From Candidatus Neomicrothrix sp. UBA2983 (GTDB lineage: Bacteria; Actinomycetota; Acidimicrobiia; Acidimicrobiales; MedAcidi-G1), in assembly GCA_002346745.1 (NCBI GenBank), contig DEAL01000036.1, positions 13,782 to 77,781 of the forward strand: a DNA stretch of 64,000 nucleotides. The letters are read 5' to 3'. Below the pieces are notes generated by a model that saw nothing but the letters and a program-made list of their open reading frames with translations, was not told where the DNA came from and did no database searches. Shown here piece by piece: positions 53,432 to 62,304 of this stretch (positions are counted from its first letter, which is position 1; each line of letters starts with the position of its first letter). The position numbers and the translations under genes were made by a program.

Positions 53432-56010
53432 CGGCCGTCCCAGTCGGCCCAGCGTTCCTGCTGCTCCGGGGCGGCCATCGGCAACTCGGACCGCCACTCG
53501 CCGTCGTGGGCGTGGAGGGCGGCGGCGACGGCGCCGGCCGTCGGGACCAGGCCGATCTCGCCGACCCCCTTGATGCCGTACGGGGAGTCCGGCTGGGGCG
53601 ACTCGACGAGGCGCACGTCGACGGGCGGCATGTCCTTGGGCCGGATGATCCCGAGGCTGCGCAGTGTGGCGTTGCGCGGGCGGGAGTCCCCGTCGGCCGG
53701 GAAGCCCTCGGTGAGGGCGTAGCCGAGGCCCATGTGGACGGCGCCCTCGACCTGGCCCTCGCAGAGCATCGGGTTAACGGCCCGGCCGACGTCGTGGGCG
53801 GCGACGACCTCCTCGACCCCGCCGGTCTCGGGGTCGAGGACCACGAGCTGTGCCGCGTAGCCGAAGGTGGAGTGGATGACGGGGTTGTCGAGGCCGTCGT
53901 TGATGGAGTTGGTCCAGTCGACCCGGTACTCGCCCTCGTAGTCGACGCCGGTGCGGCAGCCGTCGGCGAGGGCGTTGCGGCAGGCGTCGGCCACCGAGCC
54001 GGCACCCATGAGGGTGCCCCTGCTGCCGGTGGTCTGGCCGGCGCCGAGTTCGCGGGTGGTGTCGACGAGGACCTCGACCCGTTCGGGGTCGACGCCGAGC
54101 TCCTCGACCGCCACCTGGAGGGCGACGGTGTGGACGCCCTGGCCCATCTCGGTCCAGCAGTGCCGGACCTCGACGGCGCCGTCCTCCCGGAAGTGCACGA
54201 CCGCCCTGGCGACCTCCTTGAAGCCGTTGCCGAGACCCGAGTTCTTGAGGCCCAGGCCGACGCCGACGGGCTTTCCGGCGGCGACCGCCTCGTCGTGGGC
54301 GGCCTTGACGTCGTCAAGGCAGGCGCGGGCGCCGAGGCAGCCGTCGTCCATGACCTGGCCGGGGCCCCAGACGTCGCCGGGGGCGACCACGTTGCGGCTG
54401 CGCATCTCCCAGCCGCTGATGCCCACGGCGGCGGCGAGGCGGTCCATCACACCCTCCATGGCGAACTGGGCCTGGTTGGCGCCGAAGCCCCGGAAGGCGC
54501 CGCACACCGGGTTATTGGTGCGCACGGCAGTGGCCTCGACGTCGATGGCCGGCACCACATATGGGCCGCTGGCGTGGCCGGCGGCCCGCTCGAGGACCTT
54601 CATGCCGACCGAGGCGTAGGGGCCGGAGTCGCCGAGCATCCGGGCCCAGAGGGCGGTGAGACGGCCCTCGGCGTCGCACCCGGCGCGATAGGCCATGCGG
54701 ATGGGGTGCCGCTTGGGGTGCATGAGGAGGGACTCCTCGCGCGACAGCGTGCAGCGCACGGGCCGGTCCAGTAGGAAGGCGGCCAGAGCCGTCTGCGCCT
54801 GGTTCGACATGTCCTCCTTGCCGCCGAAAGCGCCGCCGTTGCTCACCAGTTCGACGGTGACCCGCTGCTGGTCGATGCCGAGCACCGACGCCACCTGGTT
54901 GCGGTCGTCCCAGACCCCCTGACCGCCGGAGTACACGTACAGCCCGCCGTCATCGGTCGGGACGGCCAGCGTGGACTCGGGCTCGAGGAAGGCGTGCTCG
55001 ATGCGCTGGGTCTGGAAGACCTCCTCGACGACATGGGCAGACGCCGCCAGGGCCGCCTCGACGTCACCCCGGGCGTAGGCGGAGACCGACAGCACGTTGC
55101 CGTCCAGTTCCCAGACGGCGTCCTCGTCCGACGCCACGGCCACGACCGGGTCGCTGAACGGCTCGAGCCGCACGTACTCGACGTCGACGAGGGCGGCGGC
55201 GCGCCGGGCGGTCTCCCGGTCGCCGGCGACGACGATGGCAAGGACGTCGCCCAGGTACGAGGTGCGCCCGCCTTCGGGGACGAACACCGGCCAGTCGACG
55301 TAGATGAGGCCGACCCGCAGCTCGCCGGGCACGTCGGCAGCGGTGAACACGGCCTCGACGCCGTCGACGGCGGCCGCCGCCGAGGTGTCGATGCGGACCA
55401 CGTCGGCCCGGGCGTGGTCGGCCAGTCGGAGCGCCCCGTGGAGCATCCCCTCCGGCGCCAGGTCGTCGATGAACGGCCGGTCGCCGAGGCCCAGTTCGCA
55501 CGCCTCGTACTTGGTTCCGCTGGTGCCCAGCCCACCCAACGGCAGGGCCACGGGCACCTCGCCGGACGCCAGCGACTCGACGGCGTCGAGGATCTTGACG
55601 TAGCCGGTGCACCGGCACAGGTGGGCGCCGAGGTGCCGGGAGGCTTCTTCACGGGTGAGGGCGTCGCCCTTCTTGTCGAGGAGCGCCTTGGCGCGCATGA
55701 TGATGCCGGGCGTGCAGAACCCGCACTGCAGGGCGCCGTGGGCGGCGAACGCCGACGCGTACCGGTCGCGTTCGGCGCCGTCGAGCCCCTCGAGGGTCGT
55801 GACCGTCGCCCCCTCGGCCTTGTCCATCGCCGTCTGGCAGGCGATGCGGGCCTTGCCGTCCAGCAGCACCGTGCAGCAGCCGCACTGGCCCGACGGCGAA
55901 CAGCCGTCCTTGGGCGATAGCACGCCGAGCTCGTCGCGGAGTGCCGCTAGCAGGTGCGGATGGTCGGCGGAGGCCTGGACCAGCTCGCCGTTGAGTTCGA
56001 AGGCCGTCAT
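53428..56010 (-). CDS. Fused 2Fe-2S/molybdenum hydroxylase, selenium-dependent xanthine dehydrogenase type
   Basis: This 860-residue protein combines two [2Fe-2S] domains (DGCSPSGQCGCCTVLLDG near residue 37 and ALQCGFCTPG..HLCRCTGYVK near 100-135) with the molybdopterin-binding domain. The Mo part has NGGAFGGKEDMS near 380, CGAFRGFGANQAQFAMEG near 500 and GIKGVGEIGLVPTA with the catalytic Glu near 826. Fusion and the GLKNSGLGNGF motif match the Se-dependent XDH (XdhD-like) family. It precedes ssnA, the usual partner. No internal selenocysteine codon is seen. Selenium use is inferred from the family. Confidence 0.85.
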   Translation of the reverse strand: MTAFELNGELVQASADHPHLLAALRDELGVLSPKDGCSPSGQCGCCTVLLDGKARIACQTAMDKAEGATVTTLEGLDGAERDRYASAFAAHGALQCGFCTPGIIMRAKALLDKKGDALTREEASRHLGAHLCRCTGYVKILDAVESLASGEVPVALPLGGLGTSGTKYEACELGLGDRPFIDDLAPEGMLHGALRLADHARADVVRIDTSAAAAVDGVEAVFTAADVPGELRVGLIYVDWPVFVPEGGRTSYLGDVLAIVVAGDRETARRAAALVDVEYVRLEPFSDPVVAVASDEDAVWELDGNVLSVSAYARGDVEAALAASAHVVEEVFQTQRIEHAFLEPESTLAVPTDDGGLYVYSGGQGVWDDRNQVASVLGIDQQRVTVELVSNGGAFGGKEDMSNQAQTALAAFLLDRPVRCTLSREESLLMHPKRHPIRMAYRAGCDAEGRLTALWARMLGDSGPYASVGMKVLERAAGHASGPYVVPAIDVEATAVRTNNPVCGAFRGFGANQAQFAMEGVMDRLAAAVGISGWEMRSRNVVAPGDVWGPGQVMDDGCLGARACLDDVKAAHDEAVAAGKPVGVGLGLKNSGLGNGFKEVARAVVHFREDGAVEVRHCWTEMGQGVHTVALQVAVEELGVDPERVEVLVDTTRELGAGQTTGSRGTLMGAGSVADACRNALADGCRTGVDYEGEYRVDWTNSINDGLDNPVIHSTFGYAAQLVVLDPETGGVEEVVAAHDVGRAVNPMLCEGQVEGAVHMGLGYALTEGFPADGDSRPRNATLRSLGIIRPKDMPPVDVRLVESPQPDSPYGIKGVGEIGLVPTAGAVAAALHAHDGEWRSELPMAAPEQQERWADWDGR

Positions 56011-56981
56011 CGCTCCCCCTCCCCGTCGACGCCATCGCGTCCCAGCGCCGCTGCCACGTCGGCGGGCACCTCCACGCCGGCCTGGCCGGTGATCGCCCCG
56101 TACACCTCGGGGCGCCGGTAGTAGCCGAAGTCGAACAGGGTGTCCTTGAAGTCGGCGCAGCGGTCGAGGTCGCACTCGGCGACGACCAGTTCGTCGCCGA
56201 CGGTCTCGCAGCAGGCCACCACCTCGCCGGACGGGGCGTAGATGGCGCTCTCGCCGAGGAGGTCGCAGCCCTCCTCCGCGCCGGCCTTGGCGACGCCGAC
56301 GACCCACATACCGTTCTGGTAGGCGCCCGACGACAGGCACAGCCGGTTGTGGAACCCCTGGAGCGCGTCCTGGCTCGGGTCGGGGGCGTAGTGGATCGGC
56401 GTGTTGTAGCCGATGAGGGCCAACTCGCAGCCCTGGAGGCCGAGCATCCGGTACGACTCGGGCCAGCGGCGGTCGTTGCAGATCGCCATGCCGAGCACGC
56501 CGCCCCAGCCGGCGAACACGCCGAAGCCCTCGCCGGGGTCGAAGTAGTAGCGCTCGAGGTGCTGGAACGCCCGCCAGGGCTGGTGGTCATGATGGCCGGG
56601 CAGGTGCACCTTGCGGTAGCGCCCGATGATGGTGCCGGTGCCGTCCACGACGATCGCCGTGTCGTGGTGGCGGCCCTCGGGGGTGAGTTCGGCGTAGCCG
56701 AGGTGGAAGCCGACGCCCAGCCGGGCCGCCTCGTCGAACAACGGCTGCGTGTCGCGGCCGGGCATCTCCGTCTCGAAGAAGTGGTCGAACTCGGCGCGGT
56801 CGTCGACCCACCAGCGGGGGAAGAAGGTGGTGAGCGCCAGCTCGGGGAACACCACGAGGTCGCAGCCGGCGTCGGCCCCCTGTCGGAGCAGGGCGAGGAG
56901 GCGCTCGACGACGTCGGGGCGGGTGTCGTCCCGCTGGATCGGGCCGGTCTGGGCGGCGCCCACGGTGACGAGGCGGCTCAT
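56007..56981 (-). CDS. N-carbamoyl-D-amino-acid amidohydrolase-like nitrilase
   Basis: This 324-residue nitrilase-superfamily enzyme has the Glu-Lys-Cys triad in VVFPELALTTFFPRW (residue about 46), YRKVHLPGH (about 127) and MAICNDRRWPESYR (about 170). The pattern, including EMPGRDTQPLFDEA and WVVGVAKAGAEEG, follows D-carbamoylase (HyuC-type). It would hydrolyse an N-carbamoyl group to CO2 and ammonia. It overlaps both neighbours by ATGA. Confidence 0.88.
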   Translation of the reverse strand: MSRLVTVGAAQTGPIQRDDTRPDVVERLLALLRQGADAGCDLVVFPELALTTFFPRWWVDDRAEFDHFFETEMPGRDTQPLFDEAARLGVGFHLGYAELTPEGRHHDTAIVVDGTGTIIGRYRKVHLPGHHDHQPWRAFQHLERYYFDPGEGFGVFAGWGGVLGMAICNDRRWPESYRMLGLQGCELALIGYNTPIHYAPDPSQDALQGFHNRLCLSSGAYQNGMWVVGVAKAGAEEGCDLLGESAIYAPSGEVVACCETVGDELVVAECDLDRCADFKDTLFDFGYYRRPEVYGAITGQAGVEVPADVAAALGRDGVDGEGER

Positions 56982-58252
56982 CGTGCGTCGCCTTCCCCGT
57001 CGGGGTCGCCAGCATCGAGGTCGCAGGCGTCGAGGTGGAGCAGCACCTGGAGCAGCACGTCGGCGCCGGCGACGAGGTCGGCGGGGTCGGTGTGCTCGGC
57101 CGGGTTGTGGCTGATGCCGTCCCGACTGGGCACGAACACCATGCCGGTCGGGCAGACCCGGGCCAGCATCTGGGCGTCGTGGCCGGCCCCCGACGGCATG
57201 CGGGCGACCGAGTGGCCGAGCCGCTCGGCGGTGGCGGCGACGGCGGCGACGACCCGGTCGTCGAACTCGACCGGCTCGAAGCGGGCCAGGGTGGTGGCCT
57301 CGACCTCGACGCCCTCGTCGGCGGCCAAGCCGGCCACGAACGCTGCCACGTCGGCCTCTGCGGCCCGGAGGAGCGTCTCGTCGGTGTTGCGCAGGTCGAC
57401 GGTGAGCTCGGCGCTGCCGGCGACGACGTTGACGAGGTCGGGGTGGAGTTCGAGGCGTCCGACGGTGGCGACCTGCCGGTCGCCCATGCACTCGGCGACC
57501 TCCCGAACGTGGGTGGCGATGCGGGCGGCGGCGTAGCCGGCGTCGTGGCGCAGGTGCATCGGGGTGGTGCCGGCGTGGTTGGACTGGCCGGTGACCGTGT
57601 AGCCGGTCCAGGAGATGCCCTGCACGCCGGTGACGGCGCCGATGGTGGTGCCCTCGGCCTCGAGCACCGGGCCCTGTTCGACGTGGAGCTCGACGAACGC
57701 CCGGGGGGCGGGGCCCGGACAGGGGGCGGGGCCGCGGTAGCCGATGCGGTCCAGTTCGGCGCCGACCTCGGCGCCGTCGATGCCGGTGATGTCGAGGGCG
57801 TCCTCGAGGCCCATGCCGCCGACGTAGACGAGGCTGCCGAGCATGTCGGGCGGGAAGCGGGCGCCCTCCTCGTCGGTGAAGAAGGCGACGGCGAACGGGT
57901 GCTCGGTCTCGATGCCGTGCTCGCTCAGGGTCTCGAGCACCTCGAGGCCGGCGAGGACGCCCAGGTTGCCGTCGTAGCGGCCACCGGTGCGGACGGTGTC
58001 GATGTGGCTGCCGGTCATGACAGGCGGGCCGTCGGTCCGCCCGGGCCGGGTGGCGACGACGTTGCCGATGCCGTCGACGGTGACGTCAAGACCGAGGTCG
58101 CGCATCCAGGTGACGACAAGGTCCCGGCCCTCGCGGTCCTCGTCGGTGAGGGCCAGCCGGCACGAGCCGCCGCCGTCGATGGGGCCGATGGTGGCCAGCT
58201 CCTCGATGCGGCGGAGCAGGCGGTCGCCGTCGATGCGCAGGTCGGCGGTCAT
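56978..58252 (-). CDS. M20-family hydantoinase/carbamoylase-type amidohydrolase
   Basis: This 424-residue binuclear metalloenzyme has GSHIDTVRTGGRYDGNLGVL near residue 80, DEEGARFPPDMLGS near 118, FVELHVEQGPVLE near 180 and the last ligand in HNPAEHTD near 388. The family includes allantoate amidohydrolase, L-carbamoylase and ureidoglycolate amidohydrolase, all nitrogen-releasing. Its place between two molybdenum hydroxylases supports a role on a purine breakdown product. It overlaps neighbours by ATGA on both sides. Confidence 0.88.
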   Translation of the reverse strand: MTADLRIDGDRLLRRIEELATIGPIDGGGSCRLALTDEDREGRDLVVTWMRDLGLDVTVDGIGNVVATRPGRTDGPPVMTGSHIDTVRTGGRYDGNLGVLAGLEVLETLSEHGIETEHPFAVAFFTDEEGARFPPDMLGSLVYVGGMGLEDALDITGIDGAEVGAELDRIGYRGPAPCPGPAPRAFVELHVEQGPVLEAEGTTIGAVTGVQGISWTGYTVTGQSNHAGTTPMHLRHDAGYAAARIATHVREVAECMGDRQVATVGRLELHPDLVNVVAGSAELTVDLRNTDETLLRAAEADVAAFVAGLAADEGVEVEATTLARFEPVEFDDRVVAAVAATAERLGHSVARMPSGAGHDAQMLARVCPTGMVFVPSRDGISHNPAEHTDPADLVAGADVLLQVLLHLDACDLDAGDPDGEGDAR

Positions 58253-60525
58253 GGCCTTGCCTCCGCCAGGGCGATGTCGGCGGGGCGGACCGGTGCACGC
58301 TCCAGGTCCAGGCCGGTGGCGTGCCGGATGGCGGCGACCACGGCGGCGGTGGACGAGATGCTGGGCGGCTCGCCGATCCCCTTGGCGCCGAACGGGGCGC
58401 CGGGCTCGGGCTGCTCGATGAGCGCCGCGACCTCGACGGGCGGCATGTCGAGGGCCGTCGGAATCAGGTAGTCGGTGAACGAGGCGTTGCGGATGCGCCC
58501 GTCCTGGACCTGGACCTCCTCCATGACGGCCAAGCCGACGCCCTGAGCGGCGCCGCCCTCGAGCTGGCCGACCGCCTGGAGCGGGTTGAGCACCCGGCCG
58601 ACGTCCTGGCTGGTGGTGAGCTCGACCACCTTGACGAGGCCGAGGTCGGGGTCGACGTCGACGATGGCCCGGTGGGCGGCGAAGGCGAACGACACGTGGG
58701 CGTCGCCCTGGCCGTCCTCGTCGAGCGGCTGGGTCGGTGCGTGGTGGAACTCGACCTCCGCCTCGACGGGCACGGTGGTGACGGCCGTAAGGTCGGCCTC
58801 GAAGTCGCCGCCGAGGGAGACGACCCGGTCGTCGGCCAGGACCAGCTCGTCCACGTCGACGCCGTACGACTCGGCGACCCGGCGCAGCAGCCGGTGGCGG
58901 ACCTCCTCGCAGGCGGCCTGTACGGCACCGCCGGACATCCAGGTCTGGCGGCTGGCCGACGTGGAACCTGCGGAGCCGACCGTGGCGGTCTCGGCGGGTG
59001 CCAGCAGCACCTCGGAGACGCCGAGGACCTCCCGGGCGATCTGCTGGGCGAGGGTGACGAACCCCTGGCCGACCTCGGCGCAGGCGCAGGTGACGGTGGC
59101 GACGCCATCCTCGATGCGACACACGGCGGCACTGGAGTCGTCGAAGCCCTCGGAGAACAGAAGGTTCTTGAAGCCGAGGGCGACGGCCTCGCCGCGGCGG
59201 ACGTGGCCGGCGTCGGCGGTTCGGCCGGCGCCACCGGGCAGCGACATCGGGTCAGCGGCGAGGGCGGCCGCCGAAGGGTGCTCGGCGCAGGCGTCGAGCA
59301 CCTCGGCGACGGGGGCGGTGCCGACGATGACCTGGCCGGTGACCAACCGGTCGCCGGTGGCGAGCACGTTGCGGCGACGCAGCTCGACCGGGTCCATCCC
59401 GAGGGCGTCGGCCAGCCGGTCCATCTGGGCCTCGTGGGCGAAGCAGGTCTGCACGGCCCCGAAGCCGCGCATGGCCCCACACGGCGGGTTGTTGGTGCGC
59501 ACGACGGCGCCGTCGATGTCGGCGCTGGGCACGCGGTAGGGGCCGGCGGCGAAGCAGGTGGCGTTGGCGATGACGGCACTGCTCGAGGAGGCGTAGGCGC
59601 CTCCGTCGAGTACGAGGCGGGCCTCGACCCGCACGAGGCGGCCGTCGCGGTCGGCGTGGTGCCGGTACCACATGCGCGCCGGGTGCCGGTGCACGTGGCC
59701 GTGGAACGACTCCTCGCGGGAGTACACCATCTTCACGGGCCGCCCGGTGTGGAGCGCGAGCAGGCAGAGGTGGACGTGGAGGCTCAGGTCCTCGCGGGCG
59801 CCGAACGCCCCGCCAACGCCGGCGAGGGTGAGCCGCACCCGCTCGGGCTCAAGGCCGAGGCAGGCGGCGACCTGGTCGCGGTCGACGTGCAGCCACTGGG
59901 TGGCGACGAAGAGGTCGACGCCGCCGTCCTCGGCGGGCACGGCCAGCCCGGACTCGGGGCCGAGGAAGGCCTGGTCCTGCATGCCGACCTCGTAGGTCCC
60001 CTCGACCTGTACCTCGCCGACGGCGCCCTGGTCGCCGTGGCGGAGGTGGATGCGCCGGATGAGGTTGCCGTCGGGGTGGATCGGGTCCGCCGCCTCGGCC
60101 TGCAGGGGGTCGACCAGCGGGTCGGTGGGTTCGTAGTCGACGACGATGGCCTCGAGGGCCCGGCGCACCGTGGCGGGGTGGTCGGCGGCGACGACGGCGA
60201 CCGGCTCGCCCTCGTAGCGGACCACGTCCGAGGCCAGCACCGGCTGGTCAGAATGCTCGAGGCCGTAGGTGGGGCTGCCGGGCACGTCGGCAGCGGTCAG
60301 GACGGCGTGGACGCCGGCGAGGGCGACCGCCGGGCCGATGTCGATGGACCGGATCCGGGCCGACGGGTGGGGTGAGCGGAGGGTGCCGCCCCACAGCATC
60401 CGGTCGTGCCAGAGGTCGCTGGAGAACGCGAACGACCCCGCCACCTTGGGAGTGCCGTCGGGGCGGGGGGCGCTCTCGCCGAGGCGGGGGGGCCGGGTAC
60501 CGGCCTCGACGCGGGTGTCGGTCAC
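58249..60525 (-). CDS. Xanthine-dehydrogenase-type molybdenum subunit
   Basis: This 758-residue COG1529 subunit has ESAPRPDGTPKVAGSFAFSS near residue 12, GVGGAFGAREDLSLHVHL near 225, CGAMRGFGAVQTCFAHE near 350 and GAKGIGEPPSISSTAAVVAA with the catalytic Glu near 724. It partners the separate FeS and FAD subunits downstream in coordinate order (XdhABC-like). GTG start overlaps the FeS stop. It probably hydroxylates a purine. Confidence 0.9.
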   Translation of the reverse strand: MTDTRVEAGTRPPRLGESAPRPDGTPKVAGSFAFSSDLWHDRMLWGGTLRSPHPSARIRSIDIGPAVALAGVHAVLTAADVPGSPTYGLEHSDQPVLASDVVRYEGEPVAVVAADHPATVRRALEAIVVDYEPTDPLVDPLQAEAADPIHPDGNLIRRIHLRHGDQGAVGEVQVEGTYEVGMQDQAFLGPESGLAVPAEDGGVDLFVATQWLHVDRDQVAACLGLEPERVRLTLAGVGGAFGAREDLSLHVHLCLLALHTGRPVKMVYSREESFHGHVHRHPARMWYRHHADRDGRLVRVEARLVLDGGAYASSSSAVIANATCFAAGPYRVPSADIDGAVVRTNNPPCGAMRGFGAVQTCFAHEAQMDRLADALGMDPVELRRRNVLATGDRLVTGQVIVGTAPVAEVLDACAEHPSAAALAADPMSLPGGAGRTADAGHVRRGEAVALGFKNLLFSEGFDDSSAAVCRIEDGVATVTCACAEVGQGFVTLAQQIAREVLGVSEVLLAPAETATVGSAGSTSASRQTWMSGGAVQAACEEVRHRLLRRVAESYGVDVDELVLADDRVVSLGGDFEADLTAVTTVPVEAEVEFHHAPTQPLDEDGQGDAHVSFAFAAHRAIVDVDPDLGLVKVVELTTSQDVGRVLNPLQAVGQLEGGAAQGVGLAVMEEVQVQDGRIRNASFTDYLIPTALDMPPVEVAALIEQPEPGAPFGAKGIGEPPSISSTAAVVAAIRHATGLDLERAPVRPADIALAEARP

Positions 60526-61004
60526 GACGCCTCCCGCCGCAGGTCGGCGGCAATTTCGACGGCGGCGAGGATGCGGCCGTAGCCGGTGCAGCGGCAGAGG
60601 TTGCCGCTGATGGCCTCCCGGACGGTGAGCTCGTCGGGCGACGGGTCGGCGTCGAGGAGCGTGTCGACGGCCATCAGCAGACCGGGGGTACAGAAACCGC
60701 ACTGAACGGCGCCGGCCTCGACGAAGGCCCGCTGCACGTCGGCCAGCTCACCGTCGGGGGCGAGGCCCTCGATGGTGATGACCTCGCGGCCGACGGCCGA
60801 GGCGGCCAGCACGAGGCACGAGCACACCAGCTCGCCGTCGACCTGCACGGAGCAGGAGCCGCACTCCCCCTCCTCGCAGGCGTTCTTGGAGCCGGGCAGG
60901 CCGAGCCGCTCGCGCAGCACCCACAGGAGGCTCTCACCGAGGTGGGCGTCGGGAACCTCGTGGTCGCGGCCATTGACCCGCAGCACGTAGGGGTCGGCGC
61001 TCAC
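60522..61004 (-). CDS. Xanthine-dehydrogenase-type [2Fe-2S] subunit
   Basis: This 160-residue electron-transfer subunit has NACEEGECGSCSVQVDG near residue 41 for the plant-type cluster and AVQCGFCTPG..GNLCRCTGYGR for the second cluster. All eight ligand cysteines are present. GTG start overlaps the FAD subunit stop (GTGA), and its own stop overlaps the Mo subunit start, so the three are co-translated. Confidence 0.93.
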   Translation of the reverse strand: MSADPYVLRVNGRDHEVPDAHLGESLLWVLRERLGLPGSKNACEEGECGSCSVQVDGELVCSCLVLAASAVGREVITIEGLAPDGELADVQRAFVEAGAVQCGFCTPGLLMAVDTLLDADPSPDELTVREAISGNLCRCTGYGRILAAVEIAADLRREAS

Positions 61005-61864
61005 CGGTCGCCCCCCGGGAAGGCCCGGTGCAGGGCCCGTCGGGCGAGGACGCCGACAGCGTGGCGCCGGTAGTCGGCGCTGCCCCGGTGGTCGTCGATG
61101 GGCCGAGCGGCGCCGGCCACGAGCTCCACGAAGCGATCGACGGCGTCGGGGGCGGGTGGGCTGCCGTCGTCCCAGCCGACGTGGTCGGCGAGGTGCGCCT
61201 CGGCCTCTGCCGCCCGGAGCGGCACGGGTGCCACCGAGCCCAGGCCGACGCGCACGCCCCGGCCGCCACGGTCGACGACCAGCGCCAGGGAGACGACCGA
61301 GATGACCATGGCGTTGCGGGTGCCGACCTTGAGGAACTCCTGGGGGCCGTCGAGAACCGGCACGCGGACCGCCTCGATGAGCTCGTCCGGCTCGAGGGCG
61401 TTCTGCTTGACGCCGGTGACGAAGCCGGCGAGGGGCAACTCCCGGCTGCCGGTCGCCGAGCGGAGCAGGACGGTGGCGTCGAGGGCGGCGAGGACGGGAA
61501 GGGTGTCGCCGGCCGGCGAGGCGGTGGCCAGGTTGCCGCCGAGGGTGCCGGCGTTGCGGATCTGCGGGGAGCCGACGGTGCGGGCCGCCTGGGCCAGTGC
61601 CGGGAGCAGGCCGGGGAGGTCGCCGCGACCGAGGTCCGCGTAGGTGAGGCCGGCGCCGAGCAGGAGGTCGTCGCCGGTTCGGTGCCAGGCCCGCAGCTCG
61701 TCGACCCGGTCGAGGACGACCACGTGGTCGAGGCCGACCTGGCCGCGGTTGACGCCGACCATGAGGTCGGTGCCGCCCGCCAGCAGCCGCGCTTGCGGGT
61801 GTTCGGCGAGTGCGGCACAGGCGTCGTCGAGCGTGCGCGCGATGGTCACCGGCATGGCCTCCAT
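61001..61864 (-). CDS. Xanthine-dehydrogenase-type FAD subunit
   Basis: This 287-residue FAD-binding subunit (CoxM/XdhB type) has RLLAGGTDLMVGVNRG near residue 26 and VGSPQIRNAGTLGGNLATAS near 96, both FAD-pyrophosphate motifs. It passes electrons from the FeS subunit to NAD or another acceptor. Start may be ATG 61864 or 61855. It is the first gene of the 13-gene operon and diverges from the HTH_22 regulator. Confidence 0.9.
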   Translation of the reverse strand: MEAMPVTIARTLDDACAALAEHPQARLLAGGTDLMVGVNRGQVGLDHVVVLDRVDELRAWHRTGDDLLLGAGLTYADLGRGDLPGLLPALAQAARTVGSPQIRNAGTLGGNLATASPAGDTLPVLAALDATVLLRSATGSRELPLAGFVTGVKQNALEPDELIEAVRVPVLDGPQEFLKVGTRNAMVISVVSLALVVDRGGRGVRVGLGSVAPVPLRAAEAEAHLADHVGWDDGSPPAPDAVDRFVELVAGAARPIDDHRGSADYRRHAVGVLARRALHRAFPGGDR

Positions 61865-61875
61865 GCTGCCGTCAG

Positions 61876-61892
61876 TTCAACAAATTGTCAAC
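61876..61892 (+). promoter_or_regulatory. Shared 17-bp motif, copy 2
   Basis: TTCAACAAATTGTCAAC matches copy 1 at 43467-43483 in all 14 positions outside the N3 centre. It lies between the purine operon start and the regulator gene, and its TTGTCA doubles as the regulator -35. Confidence 0.45.
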
Positions 61893-61913
61893 TTGCGCGG
61901 CGTGTCGTACGAT
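61885..61913 (+). promoter_or_regulatory. Promoter of HTH_22 regulator gene
   Basis: TTGTCA at 61885-61890 and TACGAT at 61908-61913 are 17 nt apart, the best-spaced promoter in the window. The -10 ends 7 nt before the GTG start, so the transcript is leaderless. Confidence 0.6.
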
Positions 61914-61920
61914 GTCCGCC

Positions 61921-62280
61921 GTGGCGCATCCCCTGATCGACGCCCTCGGCCCGGTCGCCGACTCGCTCGGCGCCACACTGCTCGCCCCCGACGACCTCAC
62001 CGAGGCCGACCTCCCACTCCACTGGGAGGGCGAACTGGTCGGCGGCCTCCGCCGGCCCGACCTCCACCACGCCCTCGAGCGCCTGCTCGAAGCGGCCGAG
62101 CAGGAGGTCGGCACGCCGTTCGCCGACATGGACCGCAACCAGAAGCAGGAGGCCGTGGCGCTCCTCAACGAGTGGGGAGCCTTCACGTTGCGCAAGTCGG
62201 TCGAGGACGTGGCCGAGGCGATCGGCGTCAGCCGCTTCACCGTCTACAACTACCTGGAGCGGGCCGAGGCGGGCTCATAG
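61921..62280 (+). CDS. HTH_22 (YheO/DauR-type) transcriptional regulator, short form
   Basis: This 119-residue protein has a C-terminal helix-turn-helix of the YheO/DauR type (NEWGAFTLRKSVEDVAEAIG, then VSRFTVYNYLERAE). The N-terminal 50 residues contain no full PAS_6 sensor domain as in YheO. It is divergent from the purine operon and 25 nt before an amidase gene, so it is the prime candidate regulator. The ligand is unknown. Confidence 0.75.
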   Translation: MAHPLIDALGPVADSLGATLLAPDDLTEADLPLHWEGELVGGLRRPDLHHALERLLEAAEQEVGTPFADMDRNQKQEAVALLNEWGAFTLRKSVEDVAEAIGVSRFTVYNYLERAEAGS

Positions 62281-62292
62281 GCGCCGCCGGGA

Positions 62293-62298
62293 TACGTT
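62293..62298 (+). promoter_or_regulatory. -10 element of leaderless amidase gene
   Basis: TACGTT ends 6 nt before the ATG at 62305. Confidence 0.45.
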
Positions 62299-62304
62299 CC
62301 GGCG

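Noticed and set aside
53432..53497. Longer N-terminus for the SsnA-like protein
   Set aside because: It would overlap the hydroxylase coding end and gives Gly/Arg-rich sequence with no beta-sandwich pattern; the ATGA overlap is the normal junction in this operon.
53428..56010. Possible selenocysteine (in-frame TGA) in the Se-XDH-type protein
   Set aside because: The frame is open throughout; in this family selenium is thought to be a labile Mo ligand rather than selenocysteine.
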